This document shows positions 23,501 to 31,401 of a stretch of DNA of 64,000 nucleotides, one piece after another. Both the position numbers and the translations under genes were made by a program. Every line of letters begins with the position of its first letter. Position 1 is the first letter of the stretch. The DNA is taken from contig JAHECA010000014.1 in NCBI GenBank assembly GCA_024642005.1, forward strand, positions 20,512-84,511. Reading direction: 5' to 3'. Under the pieces are notes generated by a model, which saw nothing but the letters and a program-made list of their open reading frames with translations, was not told where the DNA came from and searched no databases. The stretch comes from Robiginitalea sp. (GTDB lineage: Bacteria; Bacteroidota; Bacteroidia; Flavobacteriales; Flavobacteriaceae).

Positions 23501-24906
23501 CCGCCTTAATGGCCACCGCTACAGGAGGGCTGGGCAACTACCAGTACGAGCTCTATTCAGATGCCGGGTTGACCAACCTCCTGACCGGGCCCCAGGCTTC
23601 AGGCGATTTCAGCGGCCTGGGCGTGGGCAGCTACTGGATCCGCGTAATCAGCCAGGATTGTGAAGCAGTTTCAAACGAGGTAATTATAACCGAACCCGTG
23701 CCACTGCAGATAGACCGGGAGGAATTCACTGATGTGACCTGCGCCGGAGAGGGAGATGGAACAATTACCGTGGAGGTGTCGGGAGGCACCGGAAACATCC
23801 TGTACGCCATCAGTCCGAACCTGAACCAGTTCGACGACGTGAATACCTTCACCGACCTCGATCCGGGCGTATACGATGTGATTGCCCAGGATGAGAACGG
23901 CTGCTTCATCACCTTCCAGTTCACCATTGCAGAGCCCCAGGTGCTCGACATTTCGGGCACTGCCACTCCGGAAGTGTGCGCCGGAAGCGAAGACGGGACA
24001 ATCGACATTGTGATCTCGGGAGGCACGGCGCCTTACCTGACCGCCTTCAATTCGAACCTGGACGCCGATTTCGGTCCGGCCCAGACCGCGTTTACCAACC
24101 TGGCAGCCGGCACCTATGTTATCTTTGTTCGAGATGCCATGGGCTGTGAAAACAACGTGGTGGTAACCGTAGACCCGGGTGTAAACCTCAATGCAATTGT
24201 TACCCCGGTCTACGAATGTACCGGCAACATTCCTGACAATTATCTGGAGGTGGTATTGGAAGATGCCTCTGTGGCCAGTGAAGTCATGTATGCCCTGGAT
24301 TCTACCGATCCTGCAGCTATGCAGCTCGATGCGAATTTCAGCAGCCTGTCACCGGGCCCGCACTTCCTGGCTATTTCGCATGCCAACGGCTGTGTCCAGA
24401 CCATCGATTTCGAGATTGCCAGCTTCGAGCCTTTAACCCTGATGCTGGAGCAGCGCAACATCAACGAGATAACGGCCATTGCCGAAGGAGGGCAGCCTGA
24501 ATACCAATTCTGGTTCAACGACGACGACAACGGCGCCGACAACACCTACTACATTACCGAATCGGGCGTGTATACCGTGCGTGTTATGGACCAGAACGGG
24601 TGCGTGGTTGAAGCCCAAATAGAAATGGAGTTCATCGACATCGAAATACCGAATTATTTTACCCCTGACGGAGATGGCATGAACGACTTCTGGATCCCTG
24701 ACAACCTTGAAGGGTTCCCTGAAATACTAATAAAAATTTATGATCGTTATGGTAGAGTAGTGGCCGAGTTATCCTACGGTGTACAAGGATGGGACGGCAC
24801 CTACAACAGCAAGGAGCTGCCTACGGGAGATTACTGGTACGTAATCAAACTGAATGGAGAGCGCGACGACCGCGAATTCGTAGGACACTTTACCCTTTAC
24901 CGCTAA
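11509..24906 (+). CDS. sprB: SprB-type giant T9SS-secreted surface adhesin (4465 aa)
   Basis: A giant cell-surface protein, by analogy the mobile adhesin of gliding Flavobacteriaceae. A signal peptide covers residues 1-23 (cleavage before Q24). An N-terminal beta-rich domain follows to about residue 370, then a DUF11-like domain (about 375-485, [15 protein letters not shown]). From about residue 880 to 4360 there is an unbroken series of some forty SprB-like repeats. Each has a (V/A)xCxGDxDG-type start, a Y.YS.(D/N)G middle, an L.(A/P)G.Y.(V/F) strand and a DxNGC end, giving a regular pair of cysteines. The last 90 residues (from [16 protein letters not shown]) form the T9SS type B sorting domain. 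Two kinds of 560-610-residue super-repeats are visible inside. The ATG directly follows the sprD stop (TAGATG), so translation is probably coupled. It avoids TTA, CTA and TCA codons, as expected of a strongly biased gene. Confidence 0.9.
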   Translation: MRPTKLKRLLLAGMLLFAAYGFSQEFNSFDIRYQNNLKGDLTFIANNILNRDDGTGDPEDPYNTTGNSSQYNDYLNMQYIDVDSDPSTFNSSTATFGYDDPACSLVRYAGLYWSATYPSQQAGQPLGTNRQTDFNRVKFRVPGGAYVDITADEVLYDGFTSSDNSVRQNSPYACYADVTALVTALADPQGDYTVANIRAVTGALNPGGGASGGWTLVIVYENPTLSGKLITTFDGFARVRSANPTVDINYNGFNTIPAGPVRADIGVAALEGDNRITGDQLRIRAASNGSFTTLSDAANPSANFFNSNISQDGSIVTTRTPNSVNTLGYDTDMFLLNNPFNSVLPNNETAATFRFTSTGDQYYPFFNSFNVEIIEPKIVLEKRVEDIAGNDITGLGVNLGQLLDYVLSFQNIGNDGADNYTIRDVLPINVTLDESNLTLPSGVTYTYDASSREVIFTIPDNLVEAGDPLYSIRMRVQVAENCFDFIDACTDLIQNLAYSTYQGQINTAMITDDPSVSDFDNCGFITPGATNFLLDDLESCDFSREVELCGTSVVLDAGDNFDSYIWYRDNNGDGLIDAGDTVINDGDPDNDPSTQRVTQTGQYIVDKIVADPCKGFQEIIAVTLPGVTQINPIVTLINDTSNTVEGEVVTCANDGSLLPKIFLCGLNDTELIQINIPDATSIVWEKLDEGSCIDSGPDCANKNSACIWNQVGSGNDFVASDTGEYRVVINYQNGCFTRFYFNVFKNPLNPQYTSDDILCATPGNITVTNMPADYEYQLLDANTGAVIVPYSAANGPSFDIATNGAYTVEMRQAGVVDGCLFYLENIGILARDFTVDVTTVEADCSGLGSINIAVNNANAQYYYEISQGGTVVDTYGPSNDNQYSFFNVNGGVYDIRVTTDDGCVYTEQVTVIDNNTLELTARVSQHITCKEGNILMESSGGKTPHTYAIWEFIDEGGVTQISYNSPAEIPASEFQTSQIFDILTPGRYTFVVVDRFNCFDISNSVVIYFVPPVEYDPTTVINEQCFGDATGVIQYNLVTDNGYQITYYLLDDNGVELATNGSGIFIGLAQGDYTVHVNYRKGSASCDYYEDYTISGPSAALAGDAVLIQPYTCLQNATIQAQNVSGGTAPYQYSINGVSFGASNTFTGLTPGTYAITIRDANGCIFQTAPVTVDDIDPPTDLDFAFGNVNCNLQTGDLLVTATGGTLPLVFDIIAPTVINPDATSGNTATYNNLPAGTYTFRVSDANGCVYTETYNVPGLDPIQANASVLNNVTCFGDSDGNAEFRIGNFSGTYSYSIDGGALVTGQTAAVIPITGLAAGTYSIAVTDEVTGCTDTADVTISDPPSALALAFSVAQPTCVSDGYVTINAGGGWGSYQYELEQPDASVLGPQTGPQFNGLTQTGTYIITVRDGGGCVITDTFVISAPSLPAVSLDPVTDLCYDPATGVNLTATASGGNAPYSYSLNGGPGQSSNAFNNLAPGTYTVVVTDLYGCTATSTAVVIAPQMTAVAAVTKELDCSVSPDAVIDVVINGGYAPFTYTVNGGASTPVIGNSFSHSTPTDGTYTFTITDAEGCMAVTSAVIAPITNPAATHTATDPTCDSAADGTVTITIDPNFGTAPYQVDFNGGGFGNPTQFSNLAAGTYGYTVRDSKGCTYTGSVTLTAPAPITADAVLIQDYTCLQDGSIQAQNVTGGTAPYTYSIDGVTFQASDTFTGLHDGAYSVTVQDASGCTFVTVPVVIDPLDPPTDISFSATPPNCPAEVSDVTLTVTGGAGAITYEIIAPAPVNNGNSNVFTSLAPDTYTFRVTDADGCFYEENFTILPVSPITVAGSLVSDVSCVGGADGAVNFAVNGFTTTYSYTVNGSAAITGQSASVINLTGLTAGDYTVVVTDETTNCTATDTVTVSEPANPLAFTLAVTPITCVADGTVTISATGGWGAYSYEVEQPDTTVLGPQSANVFAGLTQAGSYTVTVTDGNGCAVTETFVLSAPTNPVASIDATSGLCYDPATGATIVVGATGGLAPYYYSMNGGPTQTSSTFTGLVPGNYTFTVLDSNGCSDTVAQTIAPQLTTNAVLTKDLDCTVSPDATIDVTATGGYPAYTYEVAFNGGAFAPYAGAFPYTTSVAGTYQFRVMDSEGCVALTQVVTVNPIVLPQATATGIDPTCFGDSNGVVEIEVDPNFGQAPYQVDFNGGGYGNQTVFTGLPAGTYNYTVRDAKGCTYADTITLTDPALFDASITVTDVSCAGTIGGGDIPGRIDISIISGGTPNFTYTLYDQSNNIVPVAGSNPIVNTSATSVSFDGLAFGDYYVRIIDANGCEFYQNPVRVRANPFLALDSSAIVDCLTGGTVTVSADGGSGDYSFSIFGPGTAPDSETSGPGALEEQAVFNGLNAGQTYIFEAIDNLTLCRSYIEVSIPALSGIEVVPTPAVTDATCFGDTNGSIAFQFQNFDGSVTDINYEILQALTNNPIGVSGTVSGPAGGPTVLETVTNLAPGDYVLYFEEATSPFCSNTYEFRILEPSPITFTLLDQNNANCNEDAQVTVRATGGSGSFTYAFVQDGVAPVPGDFTSNGYAELDPAVNTQWDAYAMDSNGCMTPPLDITISADPEPVISAVVPDQCTATEGNFSLEVSLDTAGVGSYMLSLDGGAYQASTLTNVGDTQLLTGLSSGSHTVSILDANGCSHAVVVVINPPMGLLAAVTAQPTCALNDGSVELTAAGGDGTFTYELFLGAVSVAGPQASNSFGGLAPGVYTAVAYDGAGCDASTTFELINPTPVAFTVSAEDVSCSGGSDGSIVVILDPGQDNPPYSYELYDGSMALYAGPQASNVFTNLPADTYTVRVVSGRDCEATVVQPITEPTLVSAAAAATDFACAPDNSVSQAVITVTAGGGTAPYLYSIDGANFTASNTFDITDTGAVQNFTLTVRDANGCEATDAVSINPLPTIADAAVSQITAITCANDEVARVTVTGGSGDFDFDLLPLGTAPTQSPGPGVYTADFNLTAPGDYTFRVTDNVTGCYFTTLPYTVAPYDLIEAVATAVTPVTCFGDADGELQLQVNNYAGNYTYRVFDGAGAPVTGVVATDTSVNPRTIGSLPAGNFYVEVIATDTPFCDDLSNTVTIASPAAPVSLIEVANINANCNTGAQVTVIASGGTPGYTYAFVPTGNIPVPGDYTPSASAVLSPASYPADYDVYAQDSNGCSTFITVTVDEDPMPTVTAPTYAVDQCTSDGTAYTFTVAGTGVAPLTYSVGAGLQASPTFTVSAPGVYTVTVRDANGCTATDTITILPPLTLTALPTAQPSCLLNDGEVTVTAQGGSGAYEYDLLDSGGVSVIGGVPQVSNVFSGLAPGTYTAVVYDTSGTGCDAQAPVTLESPTPVSFTTSGQDVSCAGAADGSITVTLNPGQDNPPYAYELYDGSMALVAGPQASPFFAGLSADTYTVRVISGRNCEASLIQPIAEPSSVTVSATATDFSCTVGNAPSESVITVTAGGGTAPYLYSINGVNFVTGNTFNVADTGVTQTIDVYVRDANGCTDTATVVIDPLNTFTAAVSQVTAITCVNPESVLITVTDNGDATNVYTFELLPLGNPNGTLTGNPAYNQAAFDLSAPDTYVFRITDTVTGCYVDTSYTIAPYDIMGVDATATTPVTCFGDTDGSISITITDFSGAYDYEVFEAGGASAGITGSGSTAVNPLVISGLSGGNYFVRITQTATPFCNADSNVITIASPPSPLAAVVQEVAPVTCSDDLGEILVDPDGGYPPYTIVLTNTGTSQVYSVSGVNAHIFTGLSSGSYTVAVTDAGGCIYNDAIDLLPAVPVTADITVAPAALACYGDTNGVVTAVNVAGGSGTYQYQLNYYDATGTVIEFTSGFQTNPMFTGLGAGIYTITVSDSWGCEVETVPVTIIEPTEIMSNLVQTSMLTCSNDAEIVLTATGGTGPYEYSTDGINYSPMSGGNTHTFAVTAGVYQYYVRDAFGCEADISNQVTIEPVAPLMLDIDTSAAMINCTGEMTAALMATATGGLGNYQYELYSDAGLTNLLTGPQASGDFSGLGVGSYWIRVISQDCEAVSNEVIITEPVPLQIDREEFTDVTCAGEGDGTITVEVSGGTGNILYAISPNLNQFDDVNTFTDLDPGVYDVIAQDENGCFITFQFTIAEPQVLDISGTATPEVCAGSEDGTIDIVISGGTAPYLTAFNSNLDADFGPAQTAFTNLAAGTYVIFVRDAMGCENNVVVTVDPGVNLNAIVTPVYECTGNIPDNYLEVVLEDASVASEVMYALDSTDPAAMQLDANFSSLSPGPHFLAISHANGCVQTIDFEIASFEPLTLMLEQRNINEITAIAEGGQPEYQFWFNDDDNGADNTYYITESGVYTVRVMDQNGCVVEAQIEMEFIDIEIPNYFTPDGDGMNDFWIPDNLEGFPEILIKIYDRYGRVVAELSYGVQGWDGTYNSKELPTGDYWYVIKLNGERDDREFVGHFTLYR
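14818..18200 (+). repeat. Two-copy 1698-bp super-repeat inside sprB (type A)
   Basis: The segment beginning [17 protein letters not shown] at 14818 recurs as [17 protein letters not shown] at 16516, exactly 1698 nt (566 codons) later. The order of six or more individual repeats, including the LCYDPATG and FNGGG(F/Y)GN modules, is kept in both copies. The second copy ends near 18200. Copies are clearly diverged at DNA level. Confidence 0.85.
18781..22680 (+). repeat. Two full and one partial ~1.8-kb super-repeats inside sprB (type B)
   Basis: The anchor motif (V/T)T(D/P)xTCFGD(T/A)(N/D)G occurs at 18781, 20605 and 22405, giving periods of 1824 and 1800 nt. Shared modules include [19 protein letters not shown] (19.9 and 21.7 kb) and [11 protein letters not shown](D/N)G. 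The third copy stops after about 90 codons, where the sequence changes to other repeats. Confidence 0.85.
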
Positions 24907-24907
24907 T

Positions 24908-25888
24908 ATGCTTAACCTGAACGATATGCGCTGGAGATTGACATTTGTGCTCGTGATGCTGGGACTGTTTGGCTCAAGGGCGCAGGAATTGAACTCCCCT
25001 CAACTATCCCAGTACCTGGCCGATAACCCCTTCGTGCTGGCGCCCACCTATGCCGGTATCGGAGACCATGTCAAGATAAGGCTTAACGGCCTCGGGCAGT
25101 GGGTTGGGATCAAAGACGCCCCCATGACCGAGTCCCTGGCTGCAGACGCCAGGATCGGGAATAAATCGGGGCTGGGGATCTTTCTCTACAATGACCGCAA
25201 CGGGTATACCCGTCAGCAGGGGGCGCGCCTTTCCTTTGCACACCACCTGACTTTAGACCGTTACCAGGATAAGTTTCTCTCGTTCGGTATCTCGTATAAC
25301 TTCAACCAGTTCCGGATAGATATAGAGAAGTTCAGGGATGCTAACGGCCTGCCCGTTAACGACCCCAGTGTAACAGACGACAGGTCTACCAGCAACCACA
25401 ACTTCGACGTGGGGATCATGTACCGGGTCAACAAATTCTATGCGAGCCTTAACGCCTCGAACCTGCTCGATAAAGACCTGACAAGCTTTAACCCGATCTT
25501 TGAGCCGAACCACCTGCGCAACTATTACCTCTATACCGGTTTTCGTTACTCCAAGAACAAGAACAGCAAGCTGGAGTTGGAACCCTCCTTGCTTTATAAG
25601 CTCTTTGAAAGCGATGGCCGGTCTGAGACCGACCTAAACATGAAGGTTCGGGTATACGATTTTGAGGACTATTACTACGGCGGCATCAACTACCGCTTCC
25701 TGAACGACCAGATCGGAAAGCCGCTGTACATTGCTCCCTTTGTCGGTTTCAAAAAAAGCAACTTCTACTTTGGGTATTCCGTACAGATTATCCTGAATGA
25801 AATTCTGGCCTACAGTTACGGAACCCATGTGATTACCATTGGCATGGACCTGTTCCAGGGGCTGAGCAACTGCCGGTGCACCTATTGA
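24908..25888 (+). CDS. sprF: SprF/PorP-family T9SS membrane protein
   Basis: A 326-residue PorP/SprF-family outer-membrane protein. A signal peptide is visible (LVLVMLGLFGSRA-Q). Family-typical segments follow: SPQLSQYLADNPFVLAPTYAGIGD near the start, GLGIFLYNDRNG in the middle and SYGTHVITIGMDL at the end. In F. johnsoniae SprF is required for SprB to reach the surface, and type B substrates are usually encoded next to such a protein. This one starts 1 nt after the sprB stop, so it is most likely the dedicated partner of the adhesin. It ends the operon; no hairpin terminator is obvious before folB. Confidence 0.85.
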   Translation: MLNLNDMRWRLTFVLVMLGLFGSRAQELNSPQLSQYLADNPFVLAPTYAGIGDHVKIRLNGLGQWVGIKDAPMTESLAADARIGNKSGLGIFLYNDRNGYTRQQGARLSFAHHLTLDRYQDKFLSFGISYNFNQFRIDIEKFRDANGLPVNDPSVTDDRSTSNHNFDVGIMYRVNKFYASLNASNLLDKDLTSFNPIFEPNHLRNYYLYTGFRYSKNKNSKLELEPSLLYKLFESDGRSETDLNMKVRVYDFEDYYYGGINYRFLNDQIGKPLYIAPFVGFKKSNFYFGYSVQIILNEILAYSYGTHVITIGMDLFQGLSNCRCTY

Positions 25889-25920
25889 TCGGGCGCCCTC
25901 GGAGTTTGACAGAAATGGCC

Positions 25921-25928
25921 TAGCTTTG
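25921..25928 (+). promoter_or_regulatory. -7 promoter element of folB
   Basis: TAGCTTTG ends 14 nt before the folB ATG. No -33 TTG is seen at 17-21 nt spacing. It suggests folB has its own start of transcription apart from the spr operon. Confidence 0.5.
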
Positions 25929-25942
25929 CAAAAAATCAAGCC

Positions 25943-26305
25943 ATGCTGGGGAAGATACGCCTGAAGAATGTGCGCCTGTACGGCTTTCACGGGTGCCTGA
26001 AGGAAGAGGAAATGATCGGGTCTGACTACCGGGTAGACCTGGAAGTAACCGCCGACCTGGAAAGGGCGGCGCAGACAGATCATCTTTCTGAAACTGTAGA
26101 TTACGTGCACCTTCAGACCATTATCCGGGAAGAGATGGGGATCCGCACCAAGCTTATCGAAACGGTTGCTTCCCGAATCCTTGACCGCATTCTGGAAGAG
26201 CTGCCACAAGTTCAGTCGGCCGGGGTGGAGGTGTCAAAAATCAACCCGCCAATTGGGGGAGATGTGGAGCAGGTAACCGTATCGCTGTTGAAAAACCGGC
26301 TATAG
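25943..26305 (+). CDS. folB: Dihydroneopterin aldolase
   Basis: Folate-pathway enzyme that cleaves 7,8-dihydroneopterin to 6-hydroxymethyl-dihydropterin and glycolaldehyde. At 120 residues it has the normal length of the single-domain tunnel-fold enzyme, which forms an octamer. Visible family features are RLYGFHGCLKEE at the N-terminus, TVDYVHLQ in the middle with the substrate-binding region before it, LIETVASRI and the C-terminal KINPPIGGDVEQV stretch. It stands between the spr operon and two tRNA-Cys genes and appears to have its own promoter. Confidence 0.93.
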   Translation: MLGKIRLKNVRLYGFHGCLKEEEMIGSDYRVDLEVTADLERAAQTDHLSETVDYVHLQTIIREEMGIRTKLIETVASRILDRILEELPQVQSAGVEVSKINPPIGGDVEQVTVSLLKNRL

Positions 26306-26331
26306 CTATTTTATTCCCCTCAAAAAAAGTA

Positions 26332-26339
26332 TAACTTTG
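26332..26339 (+). promoter_or_regulatory. -7 promoter element of the first tRNA-Cys gene
   Basis: TAACTTTG lies 14 nt before the tRNA 5' end. A -33 element is not clear. Confidence 0.5.
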
Positions 26340-26353
26340 ACCCCTCAAAGACT

Positions 26354-26424
26354 GGCATCGTGGCCGAGTGGCTAGGCGCAGCTCTGCAAAAGCTTGTACA
26401 GCGGTTCGAATCCGCTCGATGCCT
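26354..26424 (+). tRNA. tRNA-Cys (GCA)
   Basis: A cloverleaf folds by eye. The acceptor is GGCATCG / CGATGCC with discriminator T. The D-arm is GCC...GGC. The anticodon loop is CTGCAAA (U33 present, anticodon GCA). The T-arm is AGCGG-TTCGAAT-CCGCT. Length is 71 nt and CCA is not encoded. The anticodon stem has one C-U mismatch at its outer pair. A terminator follows. Confidence 0.93.
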
Positions 26425-26430
26425 CAAAAG

Positions 26431-26457
26431 AAGCCCCGTTCGTTTCGGGGCTTTTTT
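26431..26457 (+). terminator. Terminator after the first tRNA-Cys
   Basis: AAGCCCCG / CGGGGCTT, 8-bp stem with a 7-nt loop, followed by T residues. Confidence 0.88.
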
Positions 26458-26606
26458 ATGCCCGCTCCTCCCGGCAGCCTGCCTGTGATATCCGTCCAAC
26501 TGCACTTGGAGGACGGGTGGGGGCGGTTATTACAAGACGGCCTTGCCACTAGGCGATACTGTTTAACCGTTGGCCGTATTTGATGTTAAATCGAGGGCCC
26601 GCACTT

Positions 26607-26635
26607 TTGTGCTTCTAAAAAATCCGGTAATTTTG
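26607..26635 (+). promoter_or_regulatory. Promoter of the second tRNA-Cys-like gene
   Basis: TTG (26607-26609), 18 nt, TAATTTTG (26628-26635). This is a near-consensus Bacteroidota promoter ending 15 nt before the tRNA 5' end. The rest of the 193 bp between the two tRNA units holds nothing I recognise. Confidence 0.65.
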
Positions 26636-26650
26636 ACCTGCTTACCTATT

Positions 26651-26721
26651 GGCATTGTGGCTGAGTGGCTAGGCAAGGCCCCGCAAGGGCCTTTACAGTA
26701 GTTCGAATCTACTCGATGCCT
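26651..26721 (+). tRNA. Second tRNA-Cys-like gene (GCA) with C33
   Basis: A 71-nt cloverleaf paralogous to the tRNA-Cys 300 bp upstream. The acceptor is GGCATTG / CGATGCC with one T-G pair and discriminator T. The anticodon arm is AGGCC-CCGCAAG-GGCCT and the T-arm AGTAG-TTCGAAT-CTACT. The anticodon is GCA, but position 33 is C where almost all tRNAs have U. Positions 32 and 38 can pair (C-G), which leaves a five-base loop. Anticodon and T stems differ from the first copy yet stay fully paired by compensatory changes, and the gene has its own promoter and terminator. It may be a working minor tRNA-Cys, a tRNA with a job outside translation, or an early pseudogene. Confidence 0.8.
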
Positions 26722-26727
26722 CTGAAG

Positions 26728-26755
26728 AAACCCCGTAATTGAGCGGGGTTTTTTA
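26728..26755 (+). terminator. Terminator after the second tRNA-Cys-like gene
   Basis: AAACCCCG / CGGGGTTT stem with an 8-nt loop followed by T residues. It overlaps the stop codon of the convergent LysE-type gene by about 3 nt and could serve both directions. Confidence 0.85.
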
Positions 26756-27421
26756 TTCCCGCATCATTTCTATACCCTGTTCTATATTGAGTTTGTCTTT
26801 GGGAAGGAAGCCTTTTACGATCAGGACGATGCCGCAGATCACCAAAATGATGCCCAGGGCTTTCTTGACCCAGAAGATGCGTTCGCGGGTGAGTTTGCTT
26901 CTCAGCTGCTTGGCCAGGACTATTTTAACGATATCGGTAAGCAGGTAGGCCCCGAGCATGGAGCCGAAGAAGGTAATCATCCGATTCGGCTGGTTGTCGA
27001 GGCTGGGGCCCACGATAATGATTACCCCCAGCCAGAAGACCAGCACCCCAATGTTGATAAAGTTCAACAGAAAGCCCTTGACGAACAGGCCCAGATAATC
27101 GCTCCCCCTGGCTTCTATCCTTGGGCTTTTAGCCTTGAAATCGGAGCGGAAGACAATGGTCAGCCCATAGACCAGCAGAATAGCGCCCCCAAATACATAA
27201 AGCCCAGGCTGGTTGCTCAGGTTCTCGAGCAACTGGAAGCTACTGAAATAGGCGATGGTCAAAAAGAGGATATCGGCCAGTATGACCCCCATATCGAGGG
27301 CCAGCGCTGCACGGAATCCCCGGGTTGCACTGGTTTCCAGCAAGACGAAGAAAACCGGCCCAATCATGAAGCTGAGCAGGAATCCCAGCGGAATGGCGCC
27401 GTGTATGTCGTCCCAAACCAT
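26753..27421 (-). CDS. LysE/RhtB-family transporter
   Basis: Inner-membrane exporter of the LysE superfamily (amino acids or related small molecules). At 222 residues it has about six hydrophobic segments. The N-terminal GFLLSFMIGPVFFVLLETSATRG region matches the family's first helices with the conserved G-P and the following S/A-x-R-G stretch. A second hydrophobic half follows a charged linker near residues 100-110. Its ATG lies 3 nt after the stop of the DUF2807 gene, and it is the last gene of a minus-strand rnr-DUF2807-LysE set. The substrate cannot be told from sequence. Confidence 0.8.
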   Translation of the reverse strand: MVWDDIHGAIPLGFLLSFMIGPVFFVLLETSATRGFRAALALDMGVILADILFLTIAYFSSFQLLENLSNQPGLYVFGGAILLVYGLTIVFRSDFKAKSPRIEARGSDYLGLFVKGFLLNFINIGVLVFWLGVIIIVGPSLDNQPNRMITFFGSMLGAYLLTDIVKIVLAKQLRSKLTRERIFWVKKALGIILVICGIVLIVKGFLPKDKLNIEQGIEMMRE

Positions 27422-27424
27422 ATC

Positions 27425-28117
27425 CTACATGCGTTTGATGATACCCCCGAAGACTGTTTTTTCTTCCAGTTTCTGCGGATTACCATAAACTAAAACCCTG
27501 CCGCCGGCCTTTACCGTGGCTTTTACATAATCGGTTGCGTGGATCTCTGCCGAGGAGCCTGCATTCACATTTACAGTGCAAAAGCCCGTTCTCAGGGTTT
27601 TGCCATTGTATGTGCCGCCTGTATTGATCTGAACGTCCTGGTTTTTAGCCTGGCCAGTGGCCGTGATAATACCCCCTGAAACGGCCTTGACCAGAAACTG
27701 GGTTACCTCGGCTTGTATGTTAATTTCGCCCCCTTCCTGTGCCTTAACCTCCAATACGGGCTGCCGCAGCACTTCATCCGATTCAATGCGGGCGTCTTCA
27801 TTCACGTCAATCACCAACAACGGCTCTGTGTAATACAGGTCTACAAATGTGCGGTAACCGCTGAAGATCTTGGTGATTTCCATTCGGATCTTCAAGATGC
27901 CTTCCGAATTTACGACCGCTACTTTTTCCTTGTTCTCCCCGCGAACCACCGCTTCGTTCCGGTTGCTGCGGATCAGTTTCAGGGATATGCCGTCGAAAAC
28001 CTTGATTTCCTTGAATGGGTCCAGGGCATGGGTAATGCGGTCGCCCTGGCCGTAGAGCGTACTGGTATGTGCACACAATACCCAAAGAACAACCCAAATA
28101 CCCGTATTGCGACTCAT
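27425..28117 (-). CDS. Head-GIN (DUF2807) domain exported protein
   Basis: A signal peptide (MSRNTGIWVVLWVLCAH.., cleavage near LYG-Q) is followed by a DUF2807-type auto-transporter-adhesin-like head domain. The opening IKVFDGISLKLIRSN pattern, the regular beta-strand succession (VDVNEDARIES.., VKAQEGGEINIQAE..) and the GG-rich turns fit the right-handed beta-helix expected for the family. The track start at 28141 adds eight residues before the better ATG used here. Its stop is 3 nt before the LysE-type start, and it lies 34 nt after rnr. The molecular function of DUF2807 proteins is not known; a cell-envelope location is likely. Confidence 0.75.
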   Translation of the reverse strand: MSRNTGIWVVLWVLCAHTSTLYGQGDRITHALDPFKEIKVFDGISLKLIRSNRNEAVVRGENKEKVAVVNSEGILKIRMEITKIFSGYRTFVDLYYTEPLLVIDVNEDARIESDEVLRQPVLEVKAQEGGEINIQAEVTQFLVKAVSGGIITATGQAKNQDVQINTGGTYNGKTLRTGFCTVNVNAGSSAEIHATDYVKATVKAGGRVLVYGNPQKLEEKTVFGGIIKRM

Positions 28118-28151
28118 TTGTGGTGCTTTTGTAGGCAGCAAAACCTAAGAC

Positions 28152-30335
28152 TTACACTTTCCCGATCAGTGAGAAATCGAGGTGCCTTTTTACCAGATCG
28201 GTATTCTTTACCATAACGACCACCTCTTCCCCCAACTGGTACATTTTTCCCTTGCGCTCACCGACCAGGGCATACTGTCTTTCGTCAAAGGTATAATAAT
28301 CATCCCTGATATCGCGGATCCGGACCATCCCTTCGCACTTATTTTCGATGATTTCCACGTAGATACCCCATTCGGTAACCCCAGAAATTACCCCTGTAAA
28401 CTTCTGGTCTTTATGGTCTTCCATAAACTTGATCTGCATGTACTTGACCGAATCCCTTTCGGCGCTGGCCGCCAGGCTCTCCATTTCGGAAGAATGGCGG
28501 GCCTGTTCTTCGTAAGTCCTTGCGTCTGGCGATTTCCCTCCTTTAAGGTAATGCGCCAACAGGCGATGAACCATTACATCGGGGTACCGGCGAATCGGTG
28601 AGGTAAAGTGGGTATAATAGTCAAAAGCCAGGCCGTAGTGCCCGATATTCTCGGTGCTGTAAATAGCCTTGCTCATGCTCCGAATGGCCAGGGTGTCGAC
28701 CAGGTTTTGCTCTTTCTGCCCCTTAACGTCTTCGAGGAGCTTGTTTAGCGAGCTGTTAAGCGATTTTTTACTCTTGAAGTTGAGCTGGTGTCCGAACCGC
28801 TTAACAATGCCATTCAGGGCCATTAATTTATCTTCATCGGGCTCGTCATGCACGCGGTAGACAAAGGTTTGCTCGGGCTGCTTTTTCCCTATAAACTCAG
28901 CCACCTTGCGGTTGGCAAGCAACATGAACTCCTCAATAAGTTTGTTGGCATCCTTGCTCTCTTTGAAATACACCCCAACCGGTTGGCTGGCCTGGTCGAG
29001 TTCAAAACGAACCTCAACCTTATCGAAGGAGATCGCCCCGTGCTCCATCCGTTTGCTGCGCATGATTTTGGCAAGCCTGTCCATAGTAAGCACCGCCTCC
29101 ACTACTTCATCAGACACCGTGTAGGCAGCTCCCCTGATGGAAACCGTTTCCGGAATACTGCCCGATCCCGTTTCGAGGACGTGCTGCGCTTCTTCATAAG
29201 CAAAGCGCTCGTCGGAATGGATGACCGTACGGCCGAACCACTGCTGGGTTAAGCGGGCATTCCTGTCGAGGACAAAAACAGCAGAAAAAGTGTATTTGTC
29301 TTCATGGGGACGAAGCGAGCAGGCGTTGTTTGAAAGGATCTCTGGCAACATGGGCACTACCCGGTCTACAAGATACACCGAAGTGGCCCGGTTGAAGGCT
29401 TCCTGATCCAGAAGGGTTTCGGGCTCCAGGTAATGTGCCACATCGGCAATATGGATGCCTATTTCATAGTTCCCGTCTTCCAGTATTTTGAATGACAAAG
29501 CATCGTCAAAATCTTTGGCATCGCGCGGGTCTATGGTAAAAGTCAAATCTGCGCGCATGTCTTTCCTGTTGGCCACTTCTTCAGGGAGAATGCGCGTATC
29601 AAGCTTGTTGGCGAACTGTTCCACTTCAGGGGGGAAGCTGTATGGCAAACCGTATTCAGCAAGGATGGAGTGGATTTCGGTATCGTGCTCCCCGGGCATC
29701 CCAAGAATTTGCGTAACCTTACCAAAAGGGGAATCGGCATCGTCGGGCCACCGCAGCAATTCCACAATTACTTTTTCGCCGTGAGCCGCACCACCCAATT
29801 CGTCTAAGGGTACAAAAATGTCTGTATACATCTTCGGGTCGGAGGGGCGTACGAAGGCGAACGATTTATACAGGTCTACCACCCCCACAAAAGCCGTTTT
29901 TTTGCGCTCGAGAATGCGCATCACCTTTCCTTCGGGCTTGCTTTCCTTCTTTTTCTGGAACAGCTGCACCTCTACCCGGTCTCCGTTAAAGGCCCGGTTC
30001 AGGTTCGGGTAGCTGATAAAAATATCTTTCTCGAGTTCTTCAGTAACCAGGTAGCCATTGCCCTGGGTGTTTATATCGACAATGCCGCTGAACACCTTGG
30101 GGACAAAAATGATCTGGTACTTTCCCCTGGAAGGTTGCGCAACCCGTTTTTTCTGTACGAGCTCTTCCAGCCTTTTGATAAGTATATTACGCTGCTCGGT
30201 ATCGCTAATCTTCAGTTTAGCAGCAATTTGCTTATAATTGAATGCCTTTTTAGGGTCCTGTTCTAAAACACTGAAAATCCCTTTCGTAATTTCATTGACC
30301 AAATGATTCTTCGCCCGCTTCTTCTTCTTCGACAT
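28152..30335 (-). CDS. rnr: Ribonuclease R (RNB-family 3'-5' exoribonuclease)
   Basis: Processive 3'-5' exoribonuclease that degrades structured RNA. A basic N-terminus (MSKKKKRAKNH) is followed by a winged-helix-like segment and cold-shock domains. The RNB catalytic domain carries TIDPRDAKDFDDAL, whose aspartates bind the catalytic Mg. The S1 domain lies at the C-terminus (FTGVISGVTEWGIYVEI). Its 727 residues suit RNase R rather than the shorter RNase II. It is divergent from rpiB across a 600-bp AT-rich gap; the rpiB-rnr neighbourhood is common in Flavobacteriia as I know it. Confidence 0.93.
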   Translation of the reverse strand: MSKKKKRAKNHLVNEITKGIFSVLEQDPKKAFNYKQIAAKLKISDTEQRNILIKRLEELVQKKRVAQPSRGKYQIIFVPKVFSGIVDINTQGNGYLVTEELEKDIFISYPNLNRAFNGDRVEVQLFQKKKESKPEGKVMRILERKKTAFVGVVDLYKSFAFVRPSDPKMYTDIFVPLDELGGAAHGEKVIVELLRWPDDADSPFGKVTQILGMPGEHDTEIHSILAEYGLPYSFPPEVEQFANKLDTRILPEEVANRKDMRADLTFTIDPRDAKDFDDALSFKILEDGNYEIGIHIADVAHYLEPETLLDQEAFNRATSVYLVDRVVPMLPEILSNNACSLRPHEDKYTFSAVFVLDRNARLTQQWFGRTVIHSDERFAYEEAQHVLETGSGSIPETVSIRGAAYTVSDEVVEAVLTMDRLAKIMRSKRMEHGAISFDKVEVRFELDQASQPVGVYFKESKDANKLIEEFMLLANRKVAEFIGKKQPEQTFVYRVHDEPDEDKLMALNGIVKRFGHQLNFKSKKSLNSSLNKLLEDVKGQKEQNLVDTLAIRSMSKAIYSTENIGHYGLAFDYYTHFTSPIRRYPDVMVHRLLAHYLKGGKSPDARTYEEQARHSSEMESLAASAERDSVKYMQIKFMEDHKDQKFTGVISGVTEWGIYVEIIENKCEGMVRIRDIRDDYYTFDERQYALVGERKGKMYQLGEEVVVMVKNTDLVKRHLDFSLIGKV

Positions 30336-30934
30336 TCAAAAATTAATTTCGCTGCAAATTACGAATAATATTCCACGCAACTTTCCAGGGCTTCGCTGCA
30401 GGGTAGTCCTTTCTTCAACAACAATAAACAATAATTACTCTTTAAGCTTTTTAATAAAATTATATTTTGGTGGTTATGATAGCCTGTTAACAGCGCTTAA
30501 AAAAAATATTGAAAGCGTTTGCAGGTGTCGATTTCAAAAACATATTGACAACCTGTTCTTTTAAAAATAACCTCACTTTAAAGTATTTAAGCATCTTATC
30601 AACGCAGCCTAAATAGCATCTTAACAGGATAACCTGAATAAATAATTGACCCGGGGTGTGTTTATTAGTGGGGTTGGAGTTGAAGACAACCGGGTATAAT
30701 TTCTGATACGCCGGTGTTGCAGAACTAACCGGAAAAGTGTACTGCAATTTTTATACAGTATAACAAAAGGTAAATGTCAGTATTTTTAAGGGAGGTTTTT
30801 AACAAGCACTGAAAAATTAATGCTTTCATAATGAATCGTTTAAATTAAAGACGAGATACAGCTGTTAAGAAGTTTTGATACTGTAAATACGGGGTTGCTT
30901 TTGTACCTTTACCTCATCTAAAAAATAAGATACC
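30336..30934. other. AT-rich 600-bp intergenic region without recognisable gene
   Basis: The longest gene-free stretch of the window lies between the divergent rnr and rpiB genes. It is clearly richer in A and T than its surroundings, especially 30440-30900. The only track ORF here (86 codons, minus) has no recognisable motif or start context. I see no convincing hairpin terminator, tRNA or known riboswitch. The last 30 bp hold a probable rpiB -7 element. Confidence 0.7.
30904..30911 (+). promoter_or_regulatory. Possible -7 element of rpiB
   Basis: TACCTTTA differs from TAnnTTTG in the last base and ends 23 nt before the ATG. A TTTTG stands upstream, but at 26 nt, longer than usual. Confidence 0.35.
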
Positions 30935-31366
30935 ATGAAAATTGCCATTGGGAATGACCATGCCGGCACGGAATACAAGCTGGCTTTAGTAGGCATGCTA
31001 AAATCTATGGGGATGGAAGTGGTCAATTACGGTACCGACGGCTCTGACAGTGTGGACTATGCCGATTATATCCATCCGGTAGCCGAAGAGGTTTCCTCAG
31101 GAAAAGCCGATTGGGGGATAATCATCTGCGGGAGCGGGAACGGGGCTGCCATGACGGCTAACAAACACCAGAAAATCAGGGCTGCCCTGTGTTGGAACAA
31201 AGAAATAGTGGCGTTGGCCCGTGAACACAACAATGCCAATATTCTAAGTCTCCCGGCTCGTTTTATAGCCATTCCGCAGGCGCTTGATATGGTAAAGACC
31301 TTTTTGAACACGCCTTTTGAGGGGGGCAGGCACCAAATCCGCATTGAGAAAATACCCTGTTATTGA
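30935..31366 (+). CDS. rpiB: Ribose 5-phosphate isomerase B
   Basis: Interconverts ribulose 5-phosphate and ribose 5-phosphate in the pentose phosphate pathway. The RpiB/LacAB signature is plain: IAIGNDHAGTEYK at the N-terminus, VDYADYIHPVAEEV, the GSGNGAAMTANK phosphate-binding loop and LCWNKEIVALAREHNNANIL. The usual catalytic cysteine of many RpiB enzymes sits in ICGSGNG here, just before the loop. At 143 residues the length is normal. It lies 35 nt before the CDF transporter and is probably co-transcribed with it. Confidence 0.92.
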   Translation: MKIAIGNDHAGTEYKLALVGMLKSMGMEVVNYGTDGSDSVDYADYIHPVAEEVSSGKADWGIIICGSGNGAAMTANKHQKIRAALCWNKEIVALAREHNNANILSLPARFIAIPQALDMVKTFLNTPFEGGRHQIRIEKIPCY

Positions 31367-31401
31367 GTTCTCGGGCAGGGGCTTAGAATCGAACTCGGTA
31401 T

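Noticed and set aside
30487-30747. 86-codon minus-strand ORF in the AT-rich gap
   Set aside because: No promoter, no recognisable motif, and composition as expected from an AT-rich spacer.
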